Of a stretch of 64,000 nucleotides of DNA, positions 37,379 through 46,098 are shown in pieces (within the stretch, counting starts at the first letter, position 1; the number at the start of each line of letters is the position of its first letter). The stretch is taken from assembly GCA_024697225.1 (NCBI GenBank), contig JAILGA010000143.1:30461-94460 (forward strand), written 5' to 3'. Source of the DNA: Lachnospiraceae bacterium. Lineage in GTDB: Bacteria; Bacillota; Clostridia; Lachnospirales; Lachnospiraceae. Position numbers and translations under genes: made by a program. The notes beneath the pieces are model-generated. The model saw nothing but the letters and a program-made list of their open reading frames with translations, was not told the origin of the DNA and made no database searches.

Positions 37379-38254
37379 TCAGCCCAGCGAAAGAAGTCTG
37401 AGCTTTCTGGAGAGTTCCTGCAGCTCTGTTCCCAGTCCGCAATCAAATACACCGCCGTCAGTCTCTATCATGCACTCGTTCTCCTTTAAGAACGAGTCCT
37501 CAATGATCTCCAGCGTGCAATTGGGATTTGATATGCTCTCTTTTAGTTCTTCCCTTGCATCCACAAGTATATCGTAATCCGCGGACGAGGCGTGTATAAG
37601 AAAATCACCCGTGGGCTCGGCTCTGCCGAGAGCCTGCTTGAGCAGATGCAGTATTATATTCTTGTCATCCCTTAGCTGAACAGAAAAGACATGCTCATAT
37701 ACGCGGGTCAGAGCCTCGACCATTCCGGGTTCTGCCTCATCAAGGCGTCTCTGGTATTCTTCCTCAAGCTCGCGGGCCTTCTGCGCAAACTCCGCCTCGA
37801 TAGCGGTCTTCTGCATCATGGCCTCCTGATAACCGGCGCTGTAGCCCTCATCATGCCCCTGATTGACAGCATTGGCTTTCAGCTCCTGAGCTTCATTCTG
37901 AGCATTTGTGATAATCTCTTCGGCCTGCGCCTGAGCCTGCGCAATTATCTCGTCGGCTGCCGCCCCCGGATCAGAATCCTGCGCCACCGAATATGAACCC
38001 TCATCGACACCCGCACCAAGAGTCGCCTGATCGGCTGTCAGCTGTTCGAGCATGTCGGGATCTATCCCCTCAAAACCGCCCGCCTCAAAATCCTGGTCAT
38101 CTGTCTGCGCAGCTCTTCTGCTCTCCCTCAGAAACTCCTTCTGGCGATTTTCCTCGAGCCTCTTTTCAAACAGCTCACTGTAATCGATGACCATGGGCTC
38201 ATTATCATCTTCCTTGACGTACGCGCCTTTATACAGATTAGACAACGAGCTCAT
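37379..38254 (-). CDS. fliH: Flagellar export ATPase regulator FliH
   Basis: 291 aa. Charged N-terminus, a long helical region rich in Ala/Gln/Glu (about 95-170), and a C-terminal FliH/V-ATPase-E-like domain (about 180-285). It binds FliI and holds it near the C-ring. Overlaps the fliG end by 17 nt. ATG 38254 chosen over the adjacent GTG 38257; AGAGG lies 8 nt upstream. Confidence 0.9.
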   Translation of the reverse strand: MSSLSNLYKGAYVKEDDNEPMVIDYSELFEKRLEENRQKEFLRESRRAAQTDDQDFEAGGFEGIDPDMLEQLTADQATLGAGVDEGSYSVAQDSDPGAAADEIIAQAQAQAEEIITNAQNEAQELKANAVNQGHDEGYSAGYQEAMMQKTAIEAEFAQKARELEEEYQRRLDEAEPGMVEALTRVYEHVFSVQLRDDKNIILHLLKQALGRAEPTGDFLIHASSADYDILVDAREELKESISNPNCTLEIIEDSFLKENECMIETDGGVFDCGLGTELQELSRKLRLLSLG

Positions 38255-39281
38255 CACCTCCGCCTCTGGAGATTATGATCTCACCCGAATCCTCCAGCTT
38301 CCTGATGATGCTGACGATCTTCTGCTGTGCCTCCTCAACATCCTTCATACGCACGGGACCCATGAAGTCCATATCCTCCTTGATCATGACGGCGAGACGC
38401 TTGGAGAGGTTATTGAATATCGCATTCTGCACCTGTTCATTGGAGCCCTTGCAGGCCAGTGCAAGATCGCTGTTCTCGACATCACGCAGCACACGCTGGA
38501 TCGCACGGTCGTCCAGAAGCAGGATATCCTCGAATACGAACATCTTCTTTCTGATCTCGTCGGCAAGCTCCGGCTCCTCTATCTCCAGAGTTTCCATGAT
38601 ATGCTTCTCTGTTGCGCGGTCCACGGTGTTCAAAATATTCACGACGGCATCCACGCCGCCCACGATGGTATAATCCTGGTTTACCAGGCTCGAAAGCTTT
38701 GATTCCAACACTCGCTCCACCTCTTTTATGGTGTCCGGGCTCGTTCTGTCCATGATGGCGATACGTCTCGCCACATCCGTCTGCCTGTCGGGAGACAGCG
38801 CCGAGAGTATAAGAGCACTCTGCTGCGGCGACATATATGACAGTATGAGGGCGATGGTCTGCGGATGCTCATCCTGTATAAACGTAAGAAGCTGTGACGG
38901 ATCCGTCTTTCTGATAAACTCGAAAGGCTTGACCTGAAGCGATGCGGTGAGTTTCCCGATGACATCCATTGCCTTGTCTTCGCCAAGAGCTTTCTCAAGA
39001 AGCTCTTTGGCATAGCCGATACCGCCCTCTGCGATATATTGCTGGGCCAGACATACCTGATAGAATTCCGCTATGACCGCTTCCTTGATCTGCGGCGTCA
39101 CACTCCTGGTATTGGCTATCTCCAGGGTAAGCTGCTCGATCTCTTCCTCTTTAAGGTGCTTGAACAGCGCGGAGCTCTTCTCCGGCCCCAGAGCTATCAG
39201 CAGTATCGCCGACTTCTGCAGACCGGAGATATTATCAAGAATAGAAGTATCTACTGTTGTATCGACTTCAGAAAACTGCAT
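38238..39281 (-). CDS. fliG: Flagellar motor switch protein FliG
   Basis: 347 aa, normal length; three armadillo-like domains. The C-terminal torque helix region (DILLLDDRAIQRVLRDVENSD, trimmed here to its core, about 275-295) carries the charged residues facing MotA. The start shares its A with the fliF stop (TAATG), so the two are coupled, consistent with the FliF-FliG 1:1 ring. Confidence 0.97.
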   Translation of the reverse strand: MQFSEVDTTVDTSILDNISGLQKSAILLIALGPEKSSALFKHLKEEEIEQLTLEIANTRSVTPQIKEAVIAEFYQVCLAQQYIAEGGIGYAKELLEKALGEDKAMDVIGKLTASLQVKPFEFIRKTDPSQLLTFIQDEHPQTIALILSYMSPQQSALILSALSPDRQTDVARRIAIMDRTSPDTIKEVERVLESKLSSLVNQDYTIVGGVDAVVNILNTVDRATEKHIMETLEIEEPELADEIRKKMFVFEDILLLDDRAIQRVLRDVENSDLALACKGSNEQVQNAIFNNLSKRLAVMIKEDMDFMGPVRMKDVEEAQQKIVSIIRKLEDSGEIIISRGGGDELVV

Positions 39282-40897
39282 TATGCAAAGTCCTCATTAA
39301 GCCAGTTCCTGAGCAGGCTTGCCGCCGCCTCGGGATTGTGTTCTATGAATTCCTCAATAAGCCGCTTGAGCTCGGAGCCCTCATTGACCTCGATATTCTC
39401 AAGCATATCCTCCTCGGGCTGTGATTCGAGAAGCTGCTCCACTGAGATCTCCTCCGGCTGCTCCTCCTCTTCCTTCTGTGTCTTGAGGCTGCGCAGTATC
39501 ACGAATGCCAGCAGTCCCAGTATCAGGATGATGAGAACGATCTGCAGGATATCTGTGAGCTCGAAGGCCATGCCCTCGCGGTCGATAAACACATTTTCCC
39601 TGTATGCGACCAGCGCGATATTGCCCTCGGGGATACCCGTCGCCTGAGACGCGAGCCTCACCATATCGGGATCCATCTCAAGCCGCTCCCTCTCGCTGTT
39701 GGCGGCCTTATATTCCGCCCATGTCGTGCCCTCAAGCAGACCTCTTGTATTGGCATCCTCCTCGCTGATCACGTTGTAATCGATAGCTGCGATAGCGAGG
39801 TTGGATGAGCCGTAGTCAACATTGCCGGCTGTGGAATAGGTCTTTGTTATGGACTCATTGGGCAGATAATCCCTGCTCGCCTCCTCAACCGTGGCATAGG
39901 CCGTCTCATTATCCTGCAGCACGTAAGTCGTATCGGAATTGGTATCGGTGCCGGGCACATCCCCGGGGCCGTTCCTGGATTCCGATTCATAGGTGTTCTC
40001 GTGAGAGAGGACACCCTGGGACGCTCCGTCGGGCGGATAATACTCATGGGTCGTATTCTCCGTGTTGGAAAAATCCATGGCGAGATTGACCGCAACCTCT
40101 ATATTATCATACAGGTTGGTCCCCAACAAGACGTTCTTGACCTCGCTCTTAACCATCTGCTCGGCCTTCGTTTTTACCGACAGTGTGGAGCTTGCAAGCC
40201 CGGAAGCAGTCGAATCCACGCCTCCGGCAAAGAGCATGTTGCCATCGGTGTCCATGATGACAACATTGTCTGTGGTCTCGTTTCCGATGGCCGTAGCTAT
40301 GGATCTCGCAAGGAAAGCCGCATTGTCCGCATCAAATTTCTCACCGTTCTTTATCTTGAGGGTGACACTGGCCCCCGACTCCTGATTGGCATTCAGGAGA
40401 GTTCCGTCATTCTCGGGGAGATGCAGCTTGACTATGGCTCTCTCTACGGCATCAAGCGCTTCAATATCCGTCTGCAGTTCCCCCTGCAGATATACAACAT
40501 ATTTCTTCTGCTTATCCGATTCGGTGGTCGAGAAGCTTCCGTCCGTGACATTATCAATGGTATAGGCCGTCGACTGTATGGCATTCGCACCGAGAAGAAG
40601 TCTCGCCTGCGAAACCTGTTCCTCAAGTACTCTGTAGTCAAGCGCATCATCGGAAAGCTGATATTTGATGGCGTTTTCATCAAACAGCGCCTTTATCTGT
40701 GAAGACTGGGCCGTGTCCTCCGCAGTCAGGAGAAACACATAATGAGGCTGGTTGAGCACATTGACCAGCACGGCGACGATGACCACCACGGCGGCAGCCG
40801 CGATAACTATCATGGTCTTCTGTCTGGTTGTGAACCTGTTCCACCATTCCCTGATCTTGTCAAGAATAGCACGCAGTCTCTCAACAATGTTGTTCAT
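39281..40897 (-). CDS. fliF: Flagellar MS-ring protein FliF
   Basis: 538 aa with membrane helices near both ends (about 25-45 and 455-475), two YscJ-like ring-building motifs (VERAIVKLHLPEND about 135-150), and a FliG-binding acidic C-terminus. SD GGAGG. First assembled component of the basal body; 52 bp after fliE. Confidence 0.97.
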   Translation of the reverse strand: MNNIVERLRAILDKIREWWNRFTTRQKTMIVIAAAAVVVIVAVLVNVLNQPHYVFLLTAEDTAQSSQIKALFDENAIKYQLSDDALDYRVLEEQVSQARLLLGANAIQSTAYTIDNVTDGSFSTTESDKQKKYVVYLQGELQTDIEALDAVERAIVKLHLPENDGTLLNANQESGASVTLKIKNGEKFDADNAAFLARSIATAIGNETTDNVVIMDTDGNMLFAGGVDSTASGLASSTLSVKTKAEQMVKSEVKNVLLGTNLYDNIEVAVNLAMDFSNTENTTHEYYPPDGASQGVLSHENTYESESRNGPGDVPGTDTNSDTTYVLQDNETAYATVEEASRDYLPNESITKTYSTAGNVDYGSSNLAIAAIDYNVISEEDANTRGLLEGTTWAEYKAANSERERLEMDPDMVRLASQATGIPEGNIALVAYRENVFIDREGMAFELTDILQIVLIILILGLLAFVILRSLKTQKEEEEQPEEISVEQLLESQPEEDMLENIEVNEGSELKRLIEEFIEHNPEAAASLLRNWLNEDFA

Positions 40898-40949
40898 GTC
40901 TTCCTCCCGATATATGAATCCGACTTAAAATGGTTGCAAATGACAACTT

Positions 40950-41291
40950 TTACAACTGCATCTGCATGATCTGGTTGTATGCCTGCATCACACGGTCTCT
41001 TACCGCCACGGTATACTGCAGCGCCGTCTCCGCCTTCTGGAGCGCGATCGAGAGATCATGAGTGTTGTTGGTCCTGCCAAGCGCCCACTTTATCTCCTCG
41101 TTCTCGGCATCCGACAGATAACCGTTCGTGGTATTTATATTATCAACTGCCTTGGTCAGAAGATCCTGAAACGTCTTGTCGGACGCATCCGGATCAAATA
41201 TCGAATATGAGCGCGCATTATATGCATTCTCCGCATCACGGATAGTACGCGAGCGCACATTTCTGAGGCTTTCAATCGCTATATCAGCCAT
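40950..41291 (-). CDS. fliE: Flagellar hook-basal body adaptor FliE
   Basis: 113 aa; C-terminal half carries the FliE motif (DLSIALQKAETALQYTVAVR, about 78-97, then QAYNQIMQMQL). Connects the MS ring/export gate to the rod. SD GAGGGTGAG; 17 bp after flgC. Confidence 0.95.
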   Translation of the reverse strand: MADIAIESLRNVRSRTIRDAENAYNARSYSIFDPDASDKTFQDLLTKAVDNINTTNGYLSDAENEEIKWALGRTNNTHDLSIALQKAETALQYTVAVRDRVMQAYNQIMQMQL

Positions 41292-41308
41292 CTCTCACCC
41301 TCCCGTTA

Positions 41309-41755
41309 TCAGCCGTTGCTAAGCTCAAGACCCCTTGATGCGATCTGCTTGCTCGCGTTAAATGCCGTCGCATTAGCCTCATAGCCGCGGCTCGCATCGA
41401 TCAGGTTGGTCATTTCGGTTACGATGTTCACGTTGGGATATGTCACATATCCGTTCTCATCCGCATCGGGATGGGACGGATCGTATACCATGTTCGCCTG
41501 CGTCCAGGTGTCATCCTGAACTGTAGAAACGCGCACGCCCTTTCCCGAATAGGAATCGGTCTTGATGTTCAGCACTCTCGAAAAAGGAGTCTGTCTGCCC
41601 TTCTCCTGGAATGTGACCACCTTTCTGACGTATCTCCCGCCGTTCTCCGTCCGCGTGGTATTGGCGTTCGCGATATTCTCGGCGATTATATCCATGCGGA
41701 ATCTCTCCGCCGTCATACCGGAAGAATTGATATTAAAGGAATCAAATATACTCAT
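41309..41755 (-). CDS. flgC: Flagellar proximal rod protein FlgC
   Basis: 148 aa: N-terminal rod motif (AERFRMDIIAENIANANT, about 15-32) and C-terminal motif (NIVTEMTNLIDASRGYEANA). SD GGAGGTGTGAG. 27 bp after flgB. Confidence 0.97.
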   Translation of the reverse strand: MSIFDSFNINSSGMTAERFRMDIIAENIANANTTRTENGGRYVRKVVTFQEKGRQTPFSRVLNIKTDSYSGKGVRVSTVQDDTWTQANMVYDPSHPDADENGYVTYPNVNIVTEMTNLIDASRGYEANATAFNASKQIASRGLELSNG

Positions 41756-41782
41756 CTCACACCTCCTATCTCAGATACATCA

Positions 41783-42178
41783 TCAGGAACTCTTCATCGC
41801 GGCCTGCAGATTTTTGAACTCGCTCTGTATACCTGCGATGATTCCCTGATACTTCAGCTGGTTTGCCGCCAGCTCGACGTTTTCGGTGTCTATATCAACA
41901 TTGTTGCCGTCCAGTCTGTATGAATAATTGGAGTGGTCGAAGTAAAGCCTGGGCCTTAAATCCTTTGTCTGGGCATTCTTAACCTTGGCATCCATCGTCA
42001 CGTAGCGCGAATCACCGAGAGCCTGCCGTAACTGGTTCTCAAAATCGATGTCCTGCCGCTTATAACCGGGCGTGTTCGCGTTGGCGATATTGTTGCCTAT
42101 CACCTCATTTCTTGTCCAGGAAGCGTCCGCTGTTCTGTCCAGGACATTGATGTAATCGTAGGCATTGGAATTGATCAT
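41783..42178 (-). CDS. flgB: Flagellar proximal rod protein FlgB
   Basis: 131 aa, first gene of the fla/che operon. Rod motif ASWTRNEVIGNNIANANTPG (about 19-38) and C-terminal NVELAANQLKYQGII. An upstream in-frame extension to 42271 has no SD and no homology; the ATG at 42178 follows GGAGGT closely and starts at the family N-terminus. Expression is probably governed by the structured leader upstream. Confidence 0.95.
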   Translation of the reverse strand: MINSNAYDYINVLDRTADASWTRNEVIGNNIANANTPGYKRQDIDFENQLRQALGDSRYVTMDAKVKNAQTKDLRPRLYFDHSNYSYRLDGNNVDIDTENVELAANQLKYQGIIAGIQSEFKNLQAAMKSS

Positions 42179-42218
42179 CTTACCTCCATTTCCGGGTGCT
42201 CGATCCGCACCGCAATAT

Positions 42219-42247
42219 ATGATATTCGTTTTTGATACAAAATACAA
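42219..42247 (-). promoter_or_regulatory. Candidate second (proximal) flgB promoter
   Basis: Minus strand: TTGTAT (42242-42247), 17 bp, TATCAT (42219-42224), with transcription starting near 42212, about 34 nt before flgB. It would bypass the upstream terminator. Confidence 0.5.
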
Positions 42248-42316
42248 GGGGTACGCCGCAAAAAAATACAATATATTGGGGGCTTTCGATATTTCGTAGA
42301 AGTAAAGACGTTATAT

Positions 42317-42359
42317 CAGCAGCCAACACTCGGATCACTGCGTGATCCTCAGGTTGCTG
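42317..42359 (-). other. Stable stem-loop in the flgB leader
   Basis: Inner stem GGATCAC/GTGATCC (7 bp, 3-nt loop) and outer CAGCA/TGCTG arms make a long imperfect hairpin. On the minus strand it follows rather than precedes the T-run, so it is not the terminator; it could protect a processed 5' end or separate the two promoters. Confidence 0.65.
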
Positions 42360-42394
42360 TAAAAAAAAACGCACTTATCTCATATCCGATAAGT
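42360..42394 (-). terminator. Intrinsic terminator in the flgB leader
   Basis: Stem ACTTATC/GATAAGT (42388-42394 with 42373-42379, 8-nt loop) followed after three bases by nine U residues (42361-42369). It is located between the distal promoter and flgB, so it must be antiterminated for distal transcription to reach the operon. Confidence 0.82.
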
Positions 42395-42496
42395 CCGTTT
42401 ATCGACAGCCCTTCCCGGTATCCTTCCGGGCGTCCGTCGCCATCCTTTGCGCTCATAGTAACTGCATTCCATTGCGCGAGGTATTTAATTGAATAG

Positions 42497-42525
42497 AATT
42501 TACCACACTCCGGTTATTATTTCAA
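42497..42525 (-). promoter_or_regulatory. Distal flgB promoter
   Basis: Minus strand: TTGAAA (42520-42525), 17 bp, TAAATT (42497-42502). The predicted start near 42490 falls just before the structured leader region. It is sigma-A-like, not the TAAA-N15-GCCGATAA form of sigma-28. Confidence 0.6.
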
Positions 42526-42565
42526 CCTTTTTTTCGAAGAATCTCATTTCTGTGATTGTGAAGAG

Positions 42566-43186
42566 CTACACGGAAGCTCTGCTTTTCTTCATTATGAGCA
42601 ATACCATGATCCCAGCGAGGACAGCCCCTGCAACAAGCCCGCCGAGATGCGCCACCATATTGACGCTCGGATAGGTCAGACCATATGCGAGGTTCAGCAC
42701 AAGCGTGATCACTATGCCGCGCACAGATATCCTCTCCCGCATGGCGGGTATCAGCGCCAACGCGATATAAGCCCCGAACAGTCCGAAGATCGCGCCGGAA
42801 GCGCCTGCGGACAGAGCATAATCCTCCCTAAGCAGCTCTATGAACCAGGTGCAGAAATTGCCGGCAAGCCCGGAAAAGAGATATACGGCTATATACCTTC
42901 CTCTCCCGTAAAGCCGCTCCAGGGCGGGTCCGAGATTGTAAAGGGATATCATGTTGCAGGCGAGATGAGTGATCCCGAAATGCAGAAACATTGCGGTGAA
43001 AAGCCGCCAGTACTGCCCCGCTGCAAGAAGAGGCGTCGCCTGCGCACCAAAGCTCACAGCCACGCGCGTGCTGGTGCTTCCCCCTGCCATGGTTTCAAGG
43101 ATAAAGATGATCAGATTGATCCCGATAATAATGAAAGTAACGGGAGCTCTTTTGACTCTGTCGATCATGGGAATACCGTCCGTCAT
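42566..43186 (-). CDS. Rhomboid family intramembrane serine protease
   Basis: 206 aa, six predicted membrane helices. Catalytic Ser130 in GASGAIFG and His180 in NMVAHLGGLVAG form the dyad; HFGITHLACN (about 69-78) supplies the oxyanion-side His/Asn. It cleaves membrane proteins in the bilayer; substrates unknown. The frame extends upstream into codY, but the ATG at 43186, 17 bp after the codY stop, is more plausible; no good SD is visible, so the start is uncertain. It is the last gene of the topA-codY transcript. Confidence 0.9.
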   Translation of the reverse strand: MTDGIPMIDRVKRAPVTFIIIGINLIIFILETMAGGSTSTRVAVSFGAQATPLLAAGQYWRLFTAMFLHFGITHLACNMISLYNLGPALERLYGRGRYIAVYLFSGLAGNFCTWFIELLREDYALSAGASGAIFGLFGAYIALALIPAMRERISVRGIVITLVLNLAYGLTYPSVNMVAHLGGLVAGAVLAGIMVLLIMKKSRASV

Positions 43187-43202
43187 GCCGGATAAACAGC
43201 CG

Positions 43203-43988
43203 TCACCTGGCCGCCGACTCCCTAAGCTTTGCCGTCTCTTCAAAAGCGACATCGTTAAGCACCTTGATATATGTGCCCTTCATGCCGGACGATCTGGTCT
43301 CGATAACTCCTGCGCTCTCGAATTTCCTCAGAGCATTTACAATAACGCTTCTGGTTATGCCCACCTTCTCGGCGATCTTGCTTGCTATCAGCACGCCCTC
43401 ATCGCCATCGAGTGAATCAAAGATGCACGCGATCGCTTCCATCTCGGAAACCGAGAGGGTCTTTATCGCTGATTCCATCAGCTGATGCTTTCTCTCCTCC
43501 TCGGCGTCTTCCTCGCTCTCTGCCCTTAGCATCTCGAGGCCCACAACCGTATTGGCATACTCGCACAGTATTATGTCCTCTATCTCAAACGCCGCGTCTA
43601 TCTTGTAAATAAACATTGTTCCCAGCCGCTCTCCGGCGATCTCGATGGGAGTAATGATAGCGCTGTAGCGCTTGGTATCGATCTCGGAGAAACCGATGGC
43701 TGTCAGATTGACATTTTCCTTGGTCGAAAGGATTGAAAGCAGGCGTTCATTAAGATTTTTATCCACACGCTTGCCCATGCTGCGCGGGAGCAGTTCGTTG
43801 ATACCCGGAACCTTATCCGTCTCACAGATGCCCAACAGCTTTCCCTTTTTGGATATGACGAGAACATTGGATGAGAGCGCGTCGGATATAACGCGGCAGA
43901 TGTCGTTGAAAACGACCTTTCCGGTCTTGGCTTCATGCAGAAGGCGTCCTATGCGCCTGGTCTTATCCAGTAATTCTACGCTGCTCAC
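43203..43988 (-). CDS. codY: GTP-sensing global transcriptional regulator CodY
   Basis: 261 aa, normal length: N-terminal GAF ligand domain (about 1-155) that senses branched-chain amino acids in known CodY proteins, and a C-terminal winged HTH (about 200-245, ASKIAEKVGITRSVIVNALR, SSGMKGTYIKVLN). CodY represses nutrient-limitation genes, including motility genes in Bacillus. Start GTG overlaps the topA stop (GTGA) with GAGGAGG upstream. As in Bacillus, codY lies next to flgB, with only the rhomboid gene between. Confidence 0.97.
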   Translation of the reverse strand: MSSVELLDKTRRIGRLLHEAKTGKVVFNDICRVISDALSSNVLVISKKGKLLGICETDKVPGINELLPRSMGKRVDKNLNERLLSILSTKENVNLTAIGFSEIDTKRYSAIITPIEIAGERLGTMFIYKIDAAFEIEDIILCEYANTVVGLEMLRAESEEDAEEERKHQLMESAIKTLSVSEMEAIACIFDSLDGDEGVLIASKIAEKVGITRSVIVNALRKFESAGVIETRSSGMKGTYIKVLNDVAFEETAKLRESAAR

Positions 43989-46069
43989 TGTTCCTCCTCT
44001 GGTTTATCGCACACATGACCGCAGTCAGGGTTTGTGCACGAGAGCTTGTTTCCTCTCTCCACCATTAGTGCTCCGCACTTGGGGCACGGGCTCTTTGACG
44101 GCTTCTGCCAGCTCATGAAATCGCAGGCGGGATTGTCTATGCAGCCGTAATATACGCGGCCCTTGCGCGTCTTTTTGCGCACGATATCCTTACCGCACTT
44201 AGGACACATGACCCCCGTCTTTTCATAATAGGGTTTGGTATTCCTGCACTCGGGGAACCCGGGACAGGCAAGGAACTTTCCGTGAGGTCCGTATTTTATG
44301 ACCATGTTCCTTCCGCAAAGCTCGCATACCTCCTCCGAGACCTCATCCGCTATAGTGACCTGCTCGAGTTCCTTTTCGGCCTTGTCGATCTGCGCACTGA
44401 AATCGGGATAAAAGTTTTCGACGATAGCCTTCCATTTGACCTGTCCGCCCTCGACGTCATCCAGCTGCTTTTCCATATTCGCCGTAAAATTCACATCAAC
44501 GATAGACGGGAACGCCTCCTTCATCATGCGGTTTACAGCCTCACCCAGCTCTGTCACAAAGAGATTCTTGCCCTCCTTGGAGACATAGTGCCTGCCCATG
44601 ATCGTGGATATTGTGGGAGCATATGTACTGGGACGCCCTATTCCCAGTTCCTCAAGATCATGTACCAGAGACGCCTCGGTATAGTGCGCGGGGCCTGTCG
44701 TGAAATGCTGCTTATCCTCAAAGCCTTCCGCTTTAAGAACAGTGCCTTTTTCTATGCCCTTGGAGATCGTCTGTTTCTCTATCTTATCATCCTCGTCGGT
44801 ATATACGCTCAGGAAGCCGTCAAAAACCGTTCTCGAAGCGGAAAGAGTGAACCTGCTCTCCTTAGCGGAGATCCTTACAGAAGTGGTCTCATATCTGGCA
44901 TCCGCCATCTGCGATGCGACAAAGCGCCTCCAGATAAGCTGATAGAGTTTAAACTGATCTCTCGAGAGTTCATCCTTTATCATAACGGGCGAAAGTGTCA
45001 CATCTGCGGGTCTTATGGCTTCATGCGCATCCTGTATGCGTCCGCCCTTCTTTTCCTCTGCCTTGCCCGCCGCAGCATGATCTGCCCCGTAGTTTTCCTT
45101 TATATATGCCGCCGCGGCCGCCTTTGCCTCATCCGATACGCGGGTTGAATCGGTTCTCAGGTACGTGATCAGACCGATGGTCCCCCTGCCCTTTACATCG
45201 ACGCCCTCATAGAGCTGCTGCGCGATGCGCATGGTCTTCTGTGTTCCGAAGCCCAGTGATTTGGAAGCCTCCTGCTGGAGGGTCGAAGTTGTGAAAGGAT
45301 TGGGCGCTTTCTTGCCCCTCTCCGTCTTCCTAACGTCCTCAACCATAAACTTCGCATTCTCAAGGGATTTTATCAGAGCCGCGGTCTCCTCACCGCTCTT
45401 TAACTCACGTTTTTCCGAGCCTTCGCCGTAATATCTCGCAACGATGGGCTTCTTTTCGCCGGGTATCGCAAGCGACACATCAAGCGTCCAGTACTCCTCA
45501 GGTATAAAGGCAGCGATCTCCTCCTCGCGGTCGCATATTATCCTCAGCGCCACTGATTGAACGCGCCCGGCCGAGAGGCCGCGCTTTATCTTTGCCCAGA
45601 GTATAGGGGAAATGCGGTAGCCCACGAGTCTGTCCAGCACACGTCTTGCCTGCTGGGCATCCACAAGATTCATATCTATCGCGCGTGCGTGATCGAAGCT
45701 CTCCTTCACCGCCTTTTTGGTGATCTCATTGAAGGTGATCCTCTCCACCTTCTTATCCGAGTCCTCAAGCTTCAGCGCCTTTGTCAGATGCCACGATATC
45801 GCCTCTCCCTCGCGGTCAGGGTCGGTCGCGAGATATATCCTGTCAGCCTTTTTGACCTTCTTCCTCAGATCTGCCAGCAGATCGCCCTTTCCGCGTATCG
45901 TTATATATTTCGGTTCAAAATCATTCTCGATATCTACTCCCATCTGAGAGCGCGGAAGATCGCGCACGTGGCCCTGACTCGCAGCCACGTCGTAGTTGTT
46001 CCCGAGAAAACGCTTTATCGCCTTAACCTTGGTAGGCGACTCAACGATCAACAGATTCTTCGTTGCCAT
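43985..46069 (-). CDS. topA: DNA topoisomerase I
   Basis: 694 aa type IA topoisomerase relaxing negative supercoils. Toprim domain (LLIVESPTKVKAIKRFLG; DPDREGEAISWHL about 105-118), active-site Tyr in LITYLRTDSTRVS (about 302), and three C-terminal Cys4 zinc-finger units (CELCG..., CPKCGKD..., CPKCGAL...). SD AAGGAT directly before the ATG. First gene of topA-codY-rhomboid. Confidence 0.98.
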   Translation of the reverse strand: MATKNLLIVESPTKVKAIKRFLGNNYDVAASQGHVRDLPRSQMGVDIENDFEPKYITIRGKGDLLADLRKKVKKADRIYLATDPDREGEAISWHLTKALKLEDSDKKVERITFNEITKKAVKESFDHARAIDMNLVDAQQARRVLDRLVGYRISPILWAKIKRGLSAGRVQSVALRIICDREEEIAAFIPEEYWTLDVSLAIPGEKKPIVARYYGEGSEKRELKSGEETAALIKSLENAKFMVEDVRKTERGKKAPNPFTTSTLQQEASKSLGFGTQKTMRIAQQLYEGVDVKGRGTIGLITYLRTDSTRVSDEAKAAAAAYIKENYGADHAAAGKAEEKKGGRIQDAHEAIRPADVTLSPVMIKDELSRDQFKLYQLIWRRFVASQMADARYETTSVRISAKESRFTLSASRTVFDGFLSVYTDEDDKIEKQTISKGIEKGTVLKAEGFEDKQHFTTGPAHYTEASLVHDLEELGIGRPSTYAPTISTIMGRHYVSKEGKNLFVTELGEAVNRMMKEAFPSIVDVNFTANMEKQLDDVEGGQVKWKAIVENFYPDFSAQIDKAEKELEQVTIADEVSEEVCELCGRNMVIKYGPHGKFLACPGFPECRNTKPYYEKTGVMCPKCGKDIVRKKTRKGRVYYGCIDNPACDFMSWQKPSKSPCPKCGALMVERGNKLSCTNPDCGHVCDKPEEEQ

Positions 46070-46098
46070 ATCCTTGTACCCATCCTTTCAAAAAAAGG

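Larger units (their letters stand above)
42179..42490 (-). ncRNA. Structured flgB 5' leader: candidate attenuator or riboswitch
   Basis: The 387 bp between the rhomboid gene and flgB contain no gene. From a start predicted near 42490 the RNA first passes a G/C-rich region (about 42480-42395) with possible stems CCCGG/CCGGG (42426-42430 with 42414-42418), GGCG/CGCC and an outer CGAC/GTCG (42436-42439 with 42403-42406). It then meets a terminator (42373-42394 plus T9) whose 5' arm can instead pair with 42399-42404 (CGATAA/TTATCG). This is the layout of a transcriptional riboswitch. I find no GCAAA / GACGCAAAGCC pattern of c-di-GMP-I and no other known class. A further hairpin and a second promoter follow. 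Confidence 0.6.

Noticed and set aside
42395..42480. c-di-GMP-I (GEMM) riboswitch upstream of flgB
   Set aside because: Expected from Clostridioides flagellar operons and a GCGCAAAGG stretch is present, but the GCAAACC / GACGCAAAGCC joints, tetraloop and receptor do not line up. Left as an unassigned structured leader.
42566..42620. Terminator after the rhomboid gene (AGAGCT/AGCTCT stem)
   Set aside because: The stem is only 6 bp, lies within the coding end and lacks a following U-run.
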